Assembly: GCA_024403435.1 (NCBI GenBank)
Contig: JAKSRV010000007.1
Coordinates: 1-38,880, forward strand
Length of the DNA: 38,880 nt
DNA from: Lachnospiraceae bacterium
GTDB taxonomy: Bacteria; Bacillota; Clostridia; Lachnospirales; Lachnospiraceae
Direction of reading: 5' to 3'
Every line of letters begins with the position of its first letter. Positions within the stretch are counted from its first letter, which is position 1. The notes under the pieces are model-generated. The model saw only the letters and a list, made by a program, of their open reading frames with translations, made no database searches and was not told where the DNA came from. Positions 26,442-34,311 of this stretch are shown here, piece by piece. Made by a program: the position numbers and the translations under genes.

Positions 26442-28214
26442 TTAGCGCTCCTGCTTAATTTTGCCTTCCTCAACCCTATACACATGGTCACAATTCTCAA
26501 TGGTCTGCAATCTGTGTGCAATAATAATCAGAGTCTTCTTGCCCTGGAAGTAATTGATTGAATCCATAATTGCGGCCTCTGTATCACCGTCCAACGCAGA
26601 TGTAGCCTCATCGAGAATAATCAACTCAGGATCATGGTACAATGCCCTTGCAATTCCTATACGCTGTCTCTGACCACCCGACAAACGTACGCCTCGTTCA
26701 CCGATAGTAGTCTCCAAACCATCCGGAAGCGATTTGACAAATTCATCAAGCTGAGCTTCTTTCAGCACTTCCCATATACGTTCTTCACTCATATCTTCAT
26801 CATGAATACCAAAAGCAATATTACGTCTTATGGTATCATCGAGCATATATATCATCTGAGGGATATAACCGATATTGAGCAAGAACCTTCTGTAATCACG
26901 CATTTGGTCACTGCCCTGCTCGGCATCGCGCTGAGTAATGTCAGTCTCATCAACCATGATTTGTCCTTCAGAAGGGATAAGCAATCCAAGTAATACATCA
27001 ACCACCGTACTCTTACCCGCACCTGAGGCACCGACAATTCCTATCGATTCTCCAATTTTGATTTTTAAATCAGCATTCTCAAAAATAAATCTGTCTGTAT
27101 TCGGATATGAATAAGTAATATTTTTAAGAGAAATCTCCTTTTTAATCGGCAACTTATCAATGGCATTTCCAATAAAAGTAAGGTCAACCTTATCCTCGCT
27201 GATTTCACCCTGCAAGTTGTCACTTACATTCATAAAGAACGGCTCAAGATATGCTATAGAGTTAATCTGGTTATTGATACGATTTACCGCAGGAAGAAGT
27301 ACCACAGCAGCCGCAGCAAGAGTGGTCATTACCGTAAGCATATTCTCTGTTGAAGCATTGTTAAGAATGAGCACAATAATGTATCCAATCATTGTTGCAA
27401 CACATACGGTCTCTATCAGAAGCTTCGGAATATTGTTGTACAGTGTATATTTTTGTACTGCTCCTACATATCCCTTTCCTGCTTTTTTGTACTGATCTAC
27501 AAAGTAAGTCTCACGTCCGGTAATCTTAACTTCCTTGATACCGAGAACAATCTGTGAAATCCACTTAAACAAAGAACTGTAGTAATCCTGATTATCCTTT
27601 CCCGATTTGTACATAATAGGCTTGAGAACCTTTTTGATAATCAACATCACTATCAGTAAAACCACAGCAAGTACCAAAGTCAGTACACCACTCTGGAACA
27701 GGCAATATATTGCGACACACAAAGATACCACTCCGTCAGAAAACATCTGAAGCAGCGCCAAAATAAGTGCATACATATTATTAACATCAGAGGTTATACT
27801 TCTCTGTACAACGGCAGTATCCGCATTCAGGAAATACTCATATCCACGCCTCATATAATTACGAAGCATTCTTTCCGATGTACTGAACTGATTGGTATAA
27901 ATAAAAGAATAGGTAAGCTTGTACTGAAAATACAAATATATATTTTTAACTATATATGTCAGAATCAATCCGGCCATAATCAGAATTGAAAACAGCTTAA
28001 AATCCTCAAAACCAAAGATTTTATATACTGTAGAAACCATTCTGCTGCCCATTGCTTTGTCGGGGTCGACAACAACCTGAACAACACTTACCAGGAGGCT
28101 CACACCGAGAGTCTGCAAAAATGCACCGATTGTCATAATAACAAGCAGCCCTGCCATTGTTCTCTTCTGTTTCTTATCAAGCAATATACCTAATTTCTTG
28201 AAAATACGACGCAT
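26442..28214 (-). CDS. ABC flippase, fused permease-ATPase (PglK/MsbA-like)
   Basis: 590 residues: six transmembrane helices (about 20-330) and a C-terminal ATPase with Walker A VGASGAGKST, Q-loop near IGYIPQMIYMLDD, signature RLSGGQRQRIGIARAL, Walker B LIILDEATSALD and the switch His in IAHRLQT. The closest remembered relatives flip lipid-linked oligosaccharides. As first gene of the decoration operon it could turn over the lipid-linked sugar made by the GtrB-like enzyme, replacing GtrA. The open frame extends to 28325 inside truA, but AAGGAG sits nine bases before the ATG at 28214, which I choose. A lipid or peptide substrate remains possible. Confidence 0.85.
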   Translation of the reverse strand: MRRIFKKLGILLDKKQKRTMAGLLVIMTIGAFLQTLGVSLLVSVVQVVVDPDKAMGSRMVSTVYKIFGFEDFKLFSILIMAGLILTYIVKNIYLYFQYKLTYSFIYTNQFSTSERMLRNYMRRGYEYFLNADTAVVQRSITSDVNNMYALILALLQMFSDGVVSLCVAIYCLFQSGVLTLVLAVVLLIVMLIIKKVLKPIMYKSGKDNQDYYSSLFKWISQIVLGIKEVKITGRETYFVDQYKKAGKGYVGAVQKYTLYNNIPKLLIETVCVATMIGYIIVLILNNASTENMLTVMTTLAAAAVVLLPAVNRINNQINSIAYLEPFFMNVSDNLQGEISEDKVDLTFIGNAIDKLPIKKEISLKNITYSYPNTDRFIFENADLKIKIGESIGIVGASGAGKSTVVDVLLGLLIPSEGQIMVDETDITQRDAEQGSDQMRDYRRFLLNIGYIPQMIYMLDDTIRRNIAFGIHDEDMSEERIWEVLKEAQLDEFVKSLPDGLETTIGERGVRLSGGQRQRIGIARALYHDPELIILDEATSALDGDTEAAIMDSINYFQGKKTLIIIAHRLQTIENCDHVYRVEEGKIKQER

Positions 28215-28243
28215 ACTCCGCGTCTCCTTTATTCTTATATGAT

Positions 28244-28268
28244 AAAAACCACGTACACCGTACGCAGT
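28244..28268 (-). terminator. Possible terminator at the end of truA
   Basis: On the minus strand ACTGCGTAC and GTACGTGGT can form a 9-bp stem including two G-U pairs around a 3-base loop, followed by TTTTT. It begins right after the truA stop codon. A separate start for the flippase operon would follow, although I see no convincing promoter in the 29 bases left. Confidence 0.42.
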
Positions 28269-28269
28269 G

Positions 28270-29067
28270 TTAATAATCAACTTTAACCATGGTAAGTCCC
28301 TGTGCAGGAGCAGTCTCCCCGGCAAGTCTTCTGTCCTTAGCCGCCAAGAGTTCCGTCATGCTGTCCGCGGAACGTTTTCCCCATCCCACTTCAAGCAGAG
28401 TTCCTGTCATTATTCTTACCATATACTGTAAAAATCCCGAACCGTGATATGTCAGCGACAGATAGTCACCATCCTGTACAATATCGATACGATCCACAAG
28501 CCTTACCGTCGATTTTTTCATTTTGGGATTGCTGCAAAAAGATCTGAAATCATGTTCTCCCAGCAATAAAGCCGCTGCTTTTTTCATTTCCCCGACATCA
28601 GGCTTTTTATCCAATACATATACATATTTTCTGTCAAAAATCGGCTTGGTATCGCCAATATAACATCTGTATCTGTAAGTCTTACCGCAGGCATTGTAAC
28701 GTGCATGAAATCTGTCACCGGCTACAACTGCCTCACGAATGCAGATATCATCCGGAAGATATCTGTTGGCATAATCCCGTATTTCTTCGGGAGAATAATC
28801 CGTATTCAGTCTTACGCTTGCTATCATAGCTTCTGCGTGAACACCTGCATCGGTTCTCCCCGCACACAACACCTCAGGGATATTGGATTTAACCAATTCC
28901 TCATCCTTATCGGCTGCGTCACCATATTTTTCACCGACCAACATACGCGCAAGAACAATCTCAATCTTTCCCTGTATGGTCATATCAGTATTTGGCTGAT
29001 GCTCCCATCCAAAGTATCTTGTTCCGTCATAGCTGATAGTCAAACGATAATTCTTAATCATATCCAT
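28270..29067 (-). CDS. truA: tRNA pseudouridine synthase A
   Basis: Makes pseudouridine at positions 38-40 of tRNA anticodon arms. It has the catalytic loop CAGRTDAGVHA with the nucleophilic Asp, YDGTRYFGWEHQPN near the N-terminus, FHARYNACGKTYRYRCY, HDFRSFCS, and GSGFLQYMVRIMTGTLLEVG. Length 265 residues is normal. The frame starts at ATG 29067 or two codons later at the second Met; GGATGG before the second makes it slightly better. It is a housekeeping gene between the regulatory and decoration operons. Confidence 0.96.
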   Translation of the reverse strand: MDMIKNYRLTISYDGTRYFGWEHQPNTDMTIQGKIEIVLARMLVGEKYGDAADKDEELVKSNIPEVLCAGRTDAGVHAEAMIASVRLNTDYSPEEIRDYANRYLPDDICIREAVVAGDRFHARYNACGKTYRYRCYIGDTKPIFDRKYVYVLDKKPDVGEMKKAAALLLGEHDFRSFCSNPKMKKSTVRLVDRIDIVQDGDYLSLTYHGSGFLQYMVRIMTGTLLEVGWGKRSADSMTELLAAKDRRLAGETAPAQGLTMVKVDY

Positions 29068-29076
29068 CCAATAATA

Positions 29077-29100
29077 ACCGGGGCCACAAAAGACCCCGGT
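29077..29100 (-). terminator. Terminator between thrH and truA
   Basis: ACCGGGG and CCCCGGT form a GC-rich 7-bp stem around a 10-base loop. On the minus strand it is followed by TATTATT. It ends 9 bases before the truA start, so truA either needs read-through or the hairpin acts as an attenuator. Confidence 0.6.
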
Positions 29101-29111
29101 TGCAGTATTGA

Positions 29112-29711
29112 TTAAAGTGCTGCCTTAATTGCTGCAAGAAGATCATCATACTCCTCAAATGCAGGGTACTGAGGATAATCTGCCTTAATTGCCTCTGTAG
29201 ATCTGAAAAGGAAACCAGCCTTGCTGGCCTGAATCATTCCAAGATCGTTGAAGCTGTCTCCGCTGGCGATAGTATCAAATCCACAAGACTGAAGAGCCTT
29301 AACAGTGGTAAGCTTTGATTTATCACAACGCATCTTAAAATCAACAATCTCACCGTTCTCTGCTACTACAAGCTCATTACAGAAAATGGTAGGCATACCA
29401 AGCTTCTTCATGAGAGGAGCTGCAAACTGAGAGAAGGTATCACTGAGAATAATGGTCTGAGTGGTGGCACGAAGCTCATCAAGAAACTCCTTTGCTCCGG
29501 GCATGGGATCTATAGTAGCGATTGTATCCTGTATCTCCTTAAGTCCAAGACCATGCTCCTTAAGAATTGCTATACGATACTTCATAAGCTTATCGTAATC
29601 AGGTTCATCTCTGGTAGTCTTTCTAAGCTCAGGAATTCCTGATGCTTCAGCAAAAGCAATCCAAATTTCAGGTACAAGTACTCCTTCAAGGTCAAGACAT
29701 ACAATGTTCAT
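29112..29711 (-). CDS. thrH: ThrH-type phosphoserine phosphatase/homoserine phosphotransferase
   Basis: HAD-family enzyme of 199 residues. It matches Pseudomonas ThrH in the first 80 residues as I remember it: LDLEGVLVPEIWIAFAEASG, TTRDEPDYDKLMKYR, ILKEHGL. Asp 7 is the nucleophile, with Glu in the usual DxD second position (DLEG), as in ThrH. ILSDTF supplies the motif II Ser/Thr, and ASGDSFNDLGM is motif III/IV. It would remove phosphate from phosphoserine, and ThrH can also transfer it to homoserine. GAGGAGG is close to the ATG. It is not obviously related to the polysaccharide genes. Confidence 0.9.
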   Translation of the reverse strand: MNIVCLDLEGVLVPEIWIAFAEASGIPELRKTTRDEPDYDKLMKYRIAILKEHGLGLKEIQDTIATIDPMPGAKEFLDELRATTQTIILSDTFSQFAAPLMKKLGMPTIFCNELVVAENGEIVDFKMRCDKSKLTTVKALQSCGFDTIASGDSFNDLGMIQASKAGFLFRSTEAIKADYPQYPAFEEYDDLLAAIKAAL

Positions 29712-29741
29712 TTTTTCCTCCTCGGCATTTCGCCCTATAAA

Positions 29742-29780
29742 AAATCAAAAGACTATCTATGCATAAACACAGATAGTCTT
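29742..29780 (-). terminator. Terminator of the cps regulatory operon
   Basis: AAGACTATCT and AGATAGTCTT form a perfect 10-bp stem around a 12-base loop (29749-29780). On the minus strand the stem is followed by TTGATTTTTT. It lies about 70 bases after the stop codon of the low-complexity membrane protein gene. Confidence 0.78.
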
Positions 29781-29852
29781 ATAATACTCCATCATATTCA
29801 ATATGTCTATTTTGAAGCCACAATCTTCAAATAATCTTAAGGATTTATTCTA

Positions 29853-30542
29853 TTAATTATTCTCAAATTCATAAGCCGGAACAAACGGTAATTCAATCAC
29901 ACCGCCCGAACCGAAATCATCACTGTCATCTCCCGAACTACCGCCATTTCCCGAATCGGCATCTGTATTTCCGGAATCTGTATCGCCACTGCCTGAGTCT
30001 GTGCTTCCGTTTCCGGCAGAAGAATCACTTCCCTCTGAAGAGCCGGTACTGCTCGAACCACCGTTATCATTGGTTGTCCCTGTAATAATTTCCGTCTCTC
30101 CGTTTTCTTTGTCGGGAGTTATTTCTGTATTTACAGATGCACCGGTATTGGCAGTTGAACTATCTCCTGTCTCCGCATTTCCGTTTGCAGAATTATCTGT
30201 TCCGGTAGACGCACCGTTATCGGAAGCGGTATTCCCCTGCTCTGCAGACTGCTCATTTCCGTTCTCGGTACCGTCGAAAGTATCCGTCACCGTAGCATCA
30301 GCATTGACTGTTCCCTGTGCTCCGTTGCCTTCCGTTCCCGGATCTGCCACAGGAGTAGTCTCAACCTGAGTTCCAAGCGAAGTAGTTGATGAACTGTCTG
30401 AGTTCTTACTACTCTGTACTCCGATCACAATACCAATTACAACTAAAATCAGAATCAATCCTGCAGCGCAGTAAATCGGAATTTTGTCACGGTCAAAAAT
30501 ATTCTTTTTGTCATCGTCATCATTATGCAGCTTGATTTTCAT
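29853..30542 (-). CDS. Small membrane-anchored low-complexity surface protein
   Basis: 229 residues: a charged cytoplasmic start (MKIKLHNDDDDKKN), one transmembrane helix (about 24-44) and an external region of about 180 residues made mostly of Ser, Gly, Thr, Asp, Asn and Glu, ending with a short ordered-looking tail (GGVIELPFVPAYEFENN). I recognise no domain. The external part is likely a disordered spacer, perhaps glycosylated, or a cell-wall stalk. I choose ATG 30542, with GGTGA five bases upstream, over the ATG eight codons earlier. It ends the cps regulatory operon, 60 bases after the cohesin-like gene. Confidence 0.78.
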   Translation of the reverse strand: MKIKLHNDDDDKKNIFDRDKIPIYCAAGLILILVVIGIVIGVQSSKNSDSSSTTSLGTQVETTPVADPGTEGNGAQGTVNADATVTDTFDGTENGNEQSAEQGNTASDNGASTGTDNSANGNAETGDSSTANTGASVNTEITPDKENGETEIITGTTNDNGGSSSTGSSEGSDSSAGNGSTDSGSGDTDSGNTDADSGNGGSSGDDSDDFGSGGVIELPFVPAYEFENN

Positions 30543-30602
30543 AGCTTTCACCGTATTTATGAACATTTATGCTCATAAATTCCGCTCGATTTATCACCTA
30601 TA

Positions 30603-31775
30603 TCAATCGTCAGAAACAGAATCAAATTCAAAAAGGAAATCCTCTTCGTCGCTGACTGCACCGTAAGGAGAATGTTTTCCGTTTACGGCATCTTCAGCAG
30701 CCTCAATGAAACTGTCTCCGCCGCCGTTATTCATCATCCAGTCTTCATCAAGAGACTTGGCTCCGGCACTCCACTCTTCGTCATTGCCCTTTTCTTCATC
30801 AATAGTATCGAACTCAAAAGCCCAATCCTGTTCATCAACATCACTCTGATTGATTCTTTCGGGTTTTCTATTTCTGGTCGCAAATCGACGAATGATGATA
30901 ATGGCTGCTACAATTATTGCAATTGCCACTATCACTGCTGCCGCAATAATAATATACTTAAACACTGAATTACCGGTGTTGGCTGTATCATCCTTAGTAC
31001 TGCCGGTATCTGCATCATCATAGACCACAGGCTCGTCAACAACATCTTCAACATGTTCTTCTATCTTTTCAGAAATCTGTGTATCCAAACCGGGCTTATC
31101 CGCTTCGGTGTCTTCCGGTTCTACAGGCTCATCAACCTCGGTATCATCAATCTCAGTATCGTCAACCTCAGCATCATCGATTTCATCCGGATTTTCCGCA
31201 CCATCCTGATTCTGAGTATCTTCAATGCCTGCCTGCACATCATTTCCTGTCTGTGCATCAGCATTGCCATCCTGAGCACCGTCATTTCCATCGGGAACAG
31301 TTTCAGGAGCCTTAGGATTAATCACCAACGGAACCGCTCCCAATGATACAACATTCATCGCTTCGCCCGCAGTATTATATACCACCGCTCCGGTAATAAT
31401 TACATTTGTATTTCCCGAATTCAAAGCTTTGAAATAAACCATTGTCTTGTTTTGATTAATTCCGTCTCCGGCCAAATCAAGAACAATTGCTCCCGTATCA
31501 GAAATACCTGTTGCTCCGGAAGCATACTGAATCATTGAAGTATCAATAGTGATTTCAACATGATAGATTCCTATGTCAGTAGCCGTTCCGTCGGCATTCT
31601 CAACATACACTCCCATAGGGAATGTTTCTTCCTGTGTCTTTTCGTAGTAGGTTGAACCAAATCGAACCACTACATCCGCAGCACTTGCGTGCATTGCAAA
31701 AGAATTACCGAATATAATCACAAAAAGGGCAAACACAAATGAAAGAACAAATCGCTTTATAAAATTTATCTTCAC
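30603..31775 (-). CDS. Cohesin-like surface protein with a transmembrane segment and acidic cytoplasmic tail
   Basis: 390 residues: a signal peptide (about 1-33, ending MHASA-A), a domain of about 120 residues with the strand pattern of cohesin/CBM-like sandwiches (VVVRFGSTYY..., YHVEITIDTSMIQYASGA..., NTNVIITGAVVYN), a long acidic stalk rich in Asp, Glu, Thr and Val (about 158-268), a transmembrane helix (about 272-298) and an acidic cytoplasmic tail. The tail contains WAFEFDTIDEE and FLFEFDSVSDD, a repeated FEFD motif. Type I topology, unlike most other anchored proteins here. AAAGGAGG sits seven bases before the GTG at 31775, which I choose over the TTG at 31781. It follows the cpsD gene. 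The cohesin call is by pattern only. Confidence 0.75.
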   Translation of the reverse strand: MKINFIKRFVLSFVFALFVIIFGNSFAMHASAADVVVRFGSTYYEKTQEETFPMGVYVENADGTATDIGIYHVEITIDTSMIQYASGATGISDTGAIVLDLAGDGINQNKTMVYFKALNSGNTNVIITGAVVYNTAGEAMNVVSLGAVPLVINPKAPETVPDGNDGAQDGNADAQTGNDVQAGIEDTQNQDGAENPDEIDDAEVDDTEIDDTEVDEPVEPEDTEADKPGLDTQISEKIEEHVEDVVDEPVVYDDADTGSTKDDTANTGNSVFKYIIIAAAVIVAIAIIVAAIIIIRRFATRNRKPERINQSDVDEQDWAFEFDTIDEEKGNDEEWSAGAKSLDEDWMMNNGGGDSFIEAAEDAVNGKHSPYGAVSDEEDFLFEFDSVSDD

Positions 31776-31807
31776 GATCAACCCTCCTTTACTTAATCTC
31801 GATTACA

Positions 31808-32530
31808 CTACTTATTTGAATCACTTCCGTAGTAGTCACCGTAGTACTTACCATAGTATTTACCATAATACTTGCCATAGTACTTACCGTAGTAACCCTT
31901 ACCGCCCATGCTAACCTTGTTAAGAACAACACCGAGAATTTTTGCACCGGCAACCTCGAGCTGTTCCTTACTCTTTCTTGCAAATCTGTAGCTTATTGCA
32001 CCGGCTTCCATAACAAGAATTATTCCGTCACAAGCCTTAGATACAATAGCTGCATCGATTACACTTCCGATAGGAGGTGTATCTATGATTACAATGTCAA
32101 ATGCATTTCTGCATCCGTCAACGATCTTCTTAAACTTACTTCCTCCGAGTAACTCACTGGGGTTAGGAGGAACAGGGCCTGCAAAAGCCATATAGAAGTT
32201 CGGAATATCAGTCTCGCAAAGAGTATCTGAAAATGACTTCTTACCTACCAGGCAGTTGGTAAGACCAAACTTTACATTACCCTTTTTATATCTTGAACGC
32301 ATTACCGACTTTCTCAAATCGGCATCAATCAAAAGTGTTCTCTTTCCCGCCTGAGCAAATGAAGTTGCAAGCTCGAATGCAATTGAGCTCTTACCTTCGT
32401 TAGGTGTAGTACTGGTGAGTGCTATTACCTTAACATCCTCACCTGAGAATTCAATATTGGTTCTAAGTGTCTTAAAAGCCTCTTTAGCGCGGAAGTCCAT
32501 ATCGCGCTTATTAATTTCAAACTGCTGCAT
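31808..32530 (-). CDS. cpsD: CpsD/CapB-type bacterial tyrosine kinase
   Basis: 240-residue cytoplasmic BY-kinase that autophosphorylates on a C-terminal tyrosine cluster and tunes polysaccharide synthesis. Walker A TPNEGKSS (about 42-49), Walker A' LLIDADLR and Walker B DIVIIDTPP are present. The tail is a near-perfect repeat of YYGK: six YYG units giving 12 tyrosines, encoded by 12-bp DNA repeats at about 31826-31895. Its membrane activator would be CpsC, the gene just upstream, and its phosphatase CpsB. AGGAG precedes the ATG. Confidence 0.95.
   Translation of the reverse strand: MQQFEINKRDMDFRAKEAFKTLRTNIEFSGEDVKVIALTSTTPNEGKSSIAFELATSFAQAGKRTLLIDADLRKSVMRSRYKKGNVKFGLTNCLVGKKSFSDTLCETDIPNFYMAFAGPVPPNPSELLGGSKFKKIVDGCRNAFDIVIIDTPPIGSVIDAAIVSKACDGIILVMEAGAISYRFARKSKEQLEVAGAKILGVVLNKVSMGGKGYYGKYYGKYYGKYYGKYYGDYYGSDSNK
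31826..31895. repeat. 12-bp tandem repeats encoding the YYGK tail of CpsD
   Basis: Plus-strand sequence repeats CTTACCATAGTA with small changes about six times inside the cpsD 3' end. Changes mostly fall at third codon positions, so the protein repeat is being kept. Unit gain or loss would change tyrosine number without shifting the frame. Confidence 0.85.
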
Positions 32531-32547
32531 ATGCTCTCCTCTTCCTG

Positions 32548-33444
32548 CTAAATCTCTACTTCTTCAATACCATCGTTAACCTGTTCTCTGTTTACTCTGC
32601 GAACCGGCGCTGTTCTCACAGGCTGTTCACTTGAATGCTGTCTCTGAGCAGGAGCCGAAGATGTACGTCTTACGGGTGCCTTGGGAGACGATTTAATATC
32701 ATGTTGCGTCTTCTTTATGTCTTTCTTTTTAAGCTTATTACCATCATCATCGATAATTTCCATGACAGGAATAAGTGCAAGAGTACTCAATCCGAGGTAA
32801 TTCTCAACATCCTCAGCGCTCTTAACGGTATCATCAAGGAGATATCTGATAATGATAAATCCGGCACTCAGAATCAAACCAACCGCTGCCGCAAGCAGTG
32901 TATACTTCTTTACAGAAGGCTCACTGGGTGAAGTAGGAAGATTTGCTTCATCAACAACTGTTACCGCTTCGGTATCGGTAACTGCTGTAATATGTACGGA
33001 AGCAACCTCTCTGATGCTGTCCGCAATCTTCTGCGCATTCTCAGGACTGGGATCGGTAACCGAAATGTAAATGATACGGGTGTTGTTGCTGTTTACTACA
33101 GCTACTCTGTTTTTAAGGCTTGCATATGTATCCTTTAAGCCCATGTCTTCGATTACGGTCTCAAGTACGGTTCTGCAGACAATCAGCTCCTCATAGTCCT
33201 TGGTAAGCTGAGTAGCGAGCTGAGTATCACTGTAGGTAACGCTTGCAGCATTGTTCTGCTTCGCCATAATATAAATACCGGTTGTTGACTTATACTGGGG
33301 AGTCATCACGAATTTACTAACGCCAAAGCCTATTGCTGCCAATACTATAGTGCTCACTATAATAATCCAGATATAATGAAGCAACACTCCGAAAAGTTCG
33401 CCCAAATCGATTTCAATTTCTTCGTTTTTCTTTTCTGTTTTCAT
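32548..33444 (-). CDS. cpsC: CpsC/CapA-type chain-length and kinase-activator protein
   Basis: 298 residues of the Wzz/CapA family. N-terminal helix (about 20-44, YIWIIIVSTIVLAAIGFGVSK), an external domain with SVTYSDTQLATQLTKDYEEL and VVDEANLPTSPSEPS, a second helix (about 182-202), and the usual cytoplasmic LLDDTVKSAEDVENYLGLSTLALIP. A basic Arg/Pro/Ser-rich tail of about 55 residues follows. It should activate CpsD and influence polymer length. Normal gene order cpsB, cpsC, cpsD. Confidence 0.94.
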   Translation of the reverse strand: MKTEKKNEEIEIDLGELFGVLLHYIWIIIVSTIVLAAIGFGVSKFVMTPQYKSTTGIYIMAKQNNAASVTYSDTQLATQLTKDYEELIVCRTVLETVIEDMGLKDTYASLKNRVAVVNSNNTRIIYISVTDPSPENAQKIADSIREVASVHITAVTDTEAVTVVDEANLPTSPSEPSVKKYTLLAAAVGLILSAGFIIIRYLLDDTVKSAEDVENYLGLSTLALIPVMEIIDDDGNKLKKKDIKKTQHDIKSSPKAPVRRTSSAPAQRQHSSEQPVRTAPVRRVNREQVNDGIEEVEI

Positions 33445-33461
33445 CCTTTGTTTACCTCTGA

Positions 33462-34199
33462 TTATGCCTCTATAATACTAAGTGCATTATCGCACGTTAT
33501 CATTCTGATGTAATCCTCATCACATACCTTGCGGAGCACCGCCATGCATTTCCGCATATCGGGGATTCGTTTTTTGTCGTCATGAGCATCGGTTCCGACA
33601 TAGTCTATATACTCCTCCTGCAGGAGCCCTATTATAAACTTCTTAACCTTCGGGCCAAGACTACCGGCCACACTCGAAGCGTTGACCTGTATTTCCGCCC
33701 CCATCATCTTCAATTCTTCAGCCTGCTGAGGATTATCAATCATGCAGGTATATCTTTCAATATGCGCCACTACCGGTACATAACCGACGCCTAATATTGA
33801 ATCGACGGCGTTTCTTATATATACATACTGTTCGCCCGGCTGAAACTCTATCAGGACTCTGTCCGTACCGTTCAAAGAATTCATTTTACCGGCCACTAAA
33901 TCCTCGGCTGCACCATCATAGTAAAAAATCTCATTTCCGGGACAAAGCCTAATATTCAGCCCTTCGCGTTCCATCTCGGCTGTAATCTCATTTATTAATC
34001 TATCGATTGTGCCGACTCCTGCATTATGCCTTCCGTTTTTATAATGCGGAGTAACTATCATATCCGTTATTCCGCTTTTCTGTGCTATACGGAGCATCGC
34101 CATTGTCATTGCAACATCACGTGATCCATCATCTATTCCGGGCAGAATGTGATTATGCATATCGGCAAATCGGTCATTGTTTTTCTTAAACAAACCCAT
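33462..34199 (-). CDS. cpsB: CpsB/CapC-type PHP-domain tyrosine phosphatase
   Basis: 245-residue metal-dependent phosphatase that removes phosphate from CpsD. The PHP metal-binding residues are all visible: DMHNHILPGIDDGS (14-27), IVTPHYKNG, PGNEIFY, VAHIERY and YVGTDAHD. First gene of the regulatory operon, about 75 bases downstream of the consensus promoter. The ribosome site is weak (GAGAAC). Confidence 0.95.
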   Translation of the reverse strand: MGLFKKNNDRFADMHNHILPGIDDGSRDVAMTMAMLRIAQKSGITDMIVTPHYKNGRHNAGVGTIDRLINEITAEMEREGLNIRLCPGNEIFYYDGAAEDLVAGKMNSLNGTDRVLIEFQPGEQYVYIRNAVDSILGVGYVPVVAHIERYTCMIDNPQQAEELKMMGAEIQVNASSVAGSLGPKVKKFIIGLLQEEYIDYVGTDAHDDKKRIPDMRKCMAVLRKVCDEDYIRMITCDNALSIIEA

Positions 34200-34273
34200 T
34201 TCTGTTCTCTACAAATCAAATCCTATATAGTCATTACTATTTCAGGGCATAATCCCCAAAATAAATCTATTAT

Positions 34274-34302
34274 AGTATAATCCCCATAATATATAGTGTC
34301 AA
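34274..34302 (-). promoter_or_regulatory. Consensus promoter of the cps regulatory operon
   Basis: A perfect TTGACA (34302-34297), 17 bases, then TATACT (34279-34274) on the minus strand. GGGGATTAT occurs twice, overlapping the -10 region (34277-34285) and 28 bases further down (34249-34257), which may be a regulator site. The -35 starts 10 bases after the acyltransferase gene's stop codon. Confidence 0.8.
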
Positions 34303-34311
34303 CCGAACGAA

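Noticed and set aside
26442..28325. Longer start for the ABC flippase at 28325
   Set aside because: The extension runs inside truA and reads across the hairpin; ATG 28214 has AAGGAG.
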